From the NCBI GenBank assembly GCA_021780375.1, contig JAJXYT010000084.1:1-39837 (forward strand): 39,837 nt of DNA. Direction: 5' to 3'. Shown here in pieces: positions 37,847 through 39,837 of the stretch. Origin of the DNA: a bacterium (GTDB lineage: Bacteria; Verrucomicrobiota; Verrucomicrobiia; Limisphaerales; UBA11358). Under the pieces are notes generated by a model, which was not told the origin of the DNA, made no database searches, and saw only the letters and a program-made list of their open reading frames with translations. Every line of letters begins with the position of its first letter. Positions within the stretch are counted from its first letter, which is position 1. The position numbers and the translations under genes are program-made.

Positions 37847-39319
37847 ATGATTGATTCCGTTTCCGAGACCGCCGGCGCCGCGGCAGATTTGAAAAAGGCG
37901 CGGCGCCAGAAATCCGCAGCCCATGGCCCGCAATCCGCGCTGGTGGACCGGCTGCCGCCGCACTCACCGGAAGCCGAGCAAGGCGTGCTGGGCTGTGTGC
38001 TGCTTTCACCGAATGAGTGCATGGGTGAATGCATGGAAAAACTCAAAGATGGCCATGAAGTTTTTTATGACCTGCGGCACCAGACGATTTTTGAAACGTT
38101 GACGGCGATGTATGACACGCGCCAGGCGATCGACGTCATCACCTTGCAGCAGCGCCTCAAGGACAAGCAACTGCTGGAACAGGTCGGCGGCATCGCCTAC
38201 CTGACGCAGCTCCCGGACGCCGTGCCGAGCGCGGCGAATCTTTCCTATTATCTCGACATCGTCCGGGAGAAATTTCTGCTGCGGAAAATGATCCGGACCT
38301 GCACCGATGTCGTCGGCCGGGTTTATGATTACGAAGGCGAGGTGGACGCGTTGCTGGACGAAGTGGAGCGCGACGTGCTGCGGATTTCGGAATCACGCGT
38401 GCAGGGTGGCGCGTTGACGACGAAAGAACTGGTCAACAAGGCCATCGGCACGATCGAAAACTTTTTCAGCCGCAAAGGAACACTGACGGGCCTGGCGACG
38501 GGTTTTGCGGATCTGGACCGGATGACGGACGGCCTGCACGGCAGCGAGATGATCGTCATCGCCGCCCGTCCCAGCATGGGCAAAACGTCCCTGGCGATGA
38601 ACGTCGTGGAACACGCGGTCCTGGAGCAAAAACTGCCGGTGGGGGTGTTCAGCCTGGAAATGAGCGCGGAGGCCCTGGTGCTGCGCATGATGTGTTCCAT
38701 CGCGCGGGTGAATTTGCGGAGCATTCGCGAGGGGTTCATGAGCGAATCGGACTTCCCCAAACTGACCAGCGCGGCCGGCAAGCTGGCGAACGCCAAGCTG
38801 CTGATTGACGATTCGGCGGGGCTTTCGATTCTGCAACTGCGGGCGCGGGCGCGACGCATGGCGCAACAACACGACATCAAGCTTTTTGTGGTTGATTATT
38901 TGCAGTTATTACATTCTACTGGCCGCCGGGCACAGGAAAACCGGCAGCAGGAAATCTCGGACATTTCCAGCGGCCTCAAGGCGCTGGCGAAGGAATTGAA
39001 GGTGCCGGTGCTGGTGCTCAGCCAGTTAAACCGCGAACTCGAGCGGGACAAAAGCCGCAAGCCGCGGCTGTCGGATTTGCGGGAATCCGGTGCGATTGAA
39101 CAGGATGCCGACCTGGTCGGTCTGCTGTACAAACCTAACGCGGGCGACGATGAAGAGGCCGCATCCGGCGAGGAAGCCGATGGTGTGCCGGTTAATTTGC
39201 TGATTGCCAAACAACGAAACGGCCCGACGGGCGATATCAATCTGACATTCTTGAGGCCTTACACGCGATTTGAAAGCGCAGCCAAAGTCAGCGATGAAGA
39301 TGTGCCGGTGGACCGATAG
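37847..39319 (+). CDS. dnaB: replicative DNA helicase
   Basis: LPPHSPEAEQGVLGCVLLSPNECMGE...VIAARPSMGKTSLAMNVVEHAV...LFVVDYLQLL...VLVLSQLNRELE...LSDLRESGAIEQDADLVGLLYK. Confidence 0.97.
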   Translation: MIDSVSETAGAAADLKKARRQKSAAHGPQSALVDRLPPHSPEAEQGVLGCVLLSPNECMGECMEKLKDGHEVFYDLRHQTIFETLTAMYDTRQAIDVITLQQRLKDKQLLEQVGGIAYLTQLPDAVPSAANLSYYLDIVREKFLLRKMIRTCTDVVGRVYDYEGEVDALLDEVERDVLRISESRVQGGALTTKELVNKAIGTIENFFSRKGTLTGLATGFADLDRMTDGLHGSEMIVIAARPSMGKTSLAMNVVEHAVLEQKLPVGVFSLEMSAEALVLRMMCSIARVNLRSIREGFMSESDFPKLTSAAGKLANAKLLIDDSAGLSILQLRARARRMAQQHDIKLFVVDYLQLLHSTGRRAQENRQQEISDISSGLKALAKELKVPVLVLSQLNRELERDKSRKPRLSDLRESGAIEQDADLVGLLYKPNAGDDEEAASGEEADGVPVNLLIAKQRNGPTGDINLTFLRPYTRFESAAKVSDEDVPVDR

Positions 39320-39322
39320 ACG

Positions 39323-39837
39323 ATGAAATTATTTTTTCGCCTTTTCGGGATATGCCTCCTGCTGGGCTGCGCGCCGGCCGTCTGGTCGCAAACCGCCGGG
39401 CTCAAAATTGACCGCGTGGACATCAAATACGTCGGCCCGGCGTCGGTCAGCGAGCAATTCATTCGTTCCAACATCCGCCTCAAAGCCGGCGATTTTTACA
39501 GTGCCAGCGCCTCCGAAGCGGACATTCGCGGCCTTTATGCCACCGGACAGTTCTACAATATCCGGATAGGCCTGGATCAGGCCGGCGATGGCGGCGTGGT
39601 GCTGACGTATATCGTCCAGGCCCGCCCGCGCCTGACCGAGATCAAAATCGAAGGCAACAAAAAACTGAGCGCCTCAAAAATCCGGAAGAAAATCACCGTC
39701 AAGGTCGGCCAGCCCCTGGACGAACAAAAGCTGTTCACCGACAGCCAGGAGATTCAGAAACTGTATGAGAAATACGGCTATGCCGGCACCAAGGTCAAAT
39801 ACGTGGTGGACGTGGATGAAAACGCCGGGCGCGGCAC
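39323..39837 (+). CDS. bamA: outer membrane protein assembly factor BamA/Omp85, POTRA region, runs off right edge
   Basis: MKLFFRLFGICLLLGCAPAVWSQTAGLKIDRVDIKYVGPASVSEQFIRSNIRLKAGDFYSASASEADIRGLYATGQFYNIRIGLDQAGDGGVVLTYIVQARPRLTEIKIEGNKKLSASKIRKKITVKVGQPLDEQKLFTDSQEIQKLYEKYGYAGTKVKY. Confidence 0.88.
   Translation, partial: MKLFFRLFGICLLLGCAPAVWSQTAGLKIDRVDIKYVGPASVSEQFIRSNIRLKAGDFYSASASEADIRGLYATGQFYNIRIGLDQAGDGGVVLTYIVQARPRLTEIKIEGNKKLSASKIRKKITVKVGQPLDEQKLFTDSQEIQKLYEKYGYAGTKVKYVVDVDENAGRG

Noticed and set aside
37546-37850. Short ORFs between the GH16 gene and dnaB
   Set aside because: Overlap the GH16 3' end, no recognisable domain; treated as intergenic.

Overview
The window is about 40 kb of a GC-rich bacterial chromosome. 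By gene content it looks like Verrucomicrobia (Pedosphaera/Limisphaerales-like), but that is inference and was not searched. The left part is a leftward housekeeping block: ilvB (cut by the window edge), rplI, ssb, rpsF, pth, rplY/ctc and prs. The middle contains a DUF2330/HEAT protein, an aldo/keto reductase, glutathione peroxidase, a beta-propeller protein, mnmA, two HicBA-like toxin-antitoxin pairs, an ECF-sigma/TM fusion, a signalling cluster (three receiver proteins, a histidine kinase and an NtrC-type regulator) and gltB-gltD. The right part contains a cold-shock gene, hemW, a damaged two-component pair, an EF-hand protein, an MFS transporter, a GH16 glucanase, dnaB and the start of bamA. 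The most interesting signals are: (1) three copies of the mnmA promoter plus first codons that bracket two ~570-600 bp HicBA cassettes, suggesting serial accretion at the 5' end of mnmA; (2) a Val-rich leader peptide (MLKNVLQVVNVVVVVVADAVGAC) followed by an intrinsic terminator upstream of ilvB, i.e. an apparent branched-chain amino-acid attenuator; (3) several families of small palindromic elements, two inserted in-frame inside mnmA and hemW, and one family found only in convergent gene spacers, where its GTAG terminus supplies stop codons; (4) terminator hairpins in the 5' leaders of prs and the cold-shock gene; (5) deletion chimeras (response regulator/histidine kinase, and transporter-like/DoxX). 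All calls come from reading the sequence by eye. No database search or folding was run.
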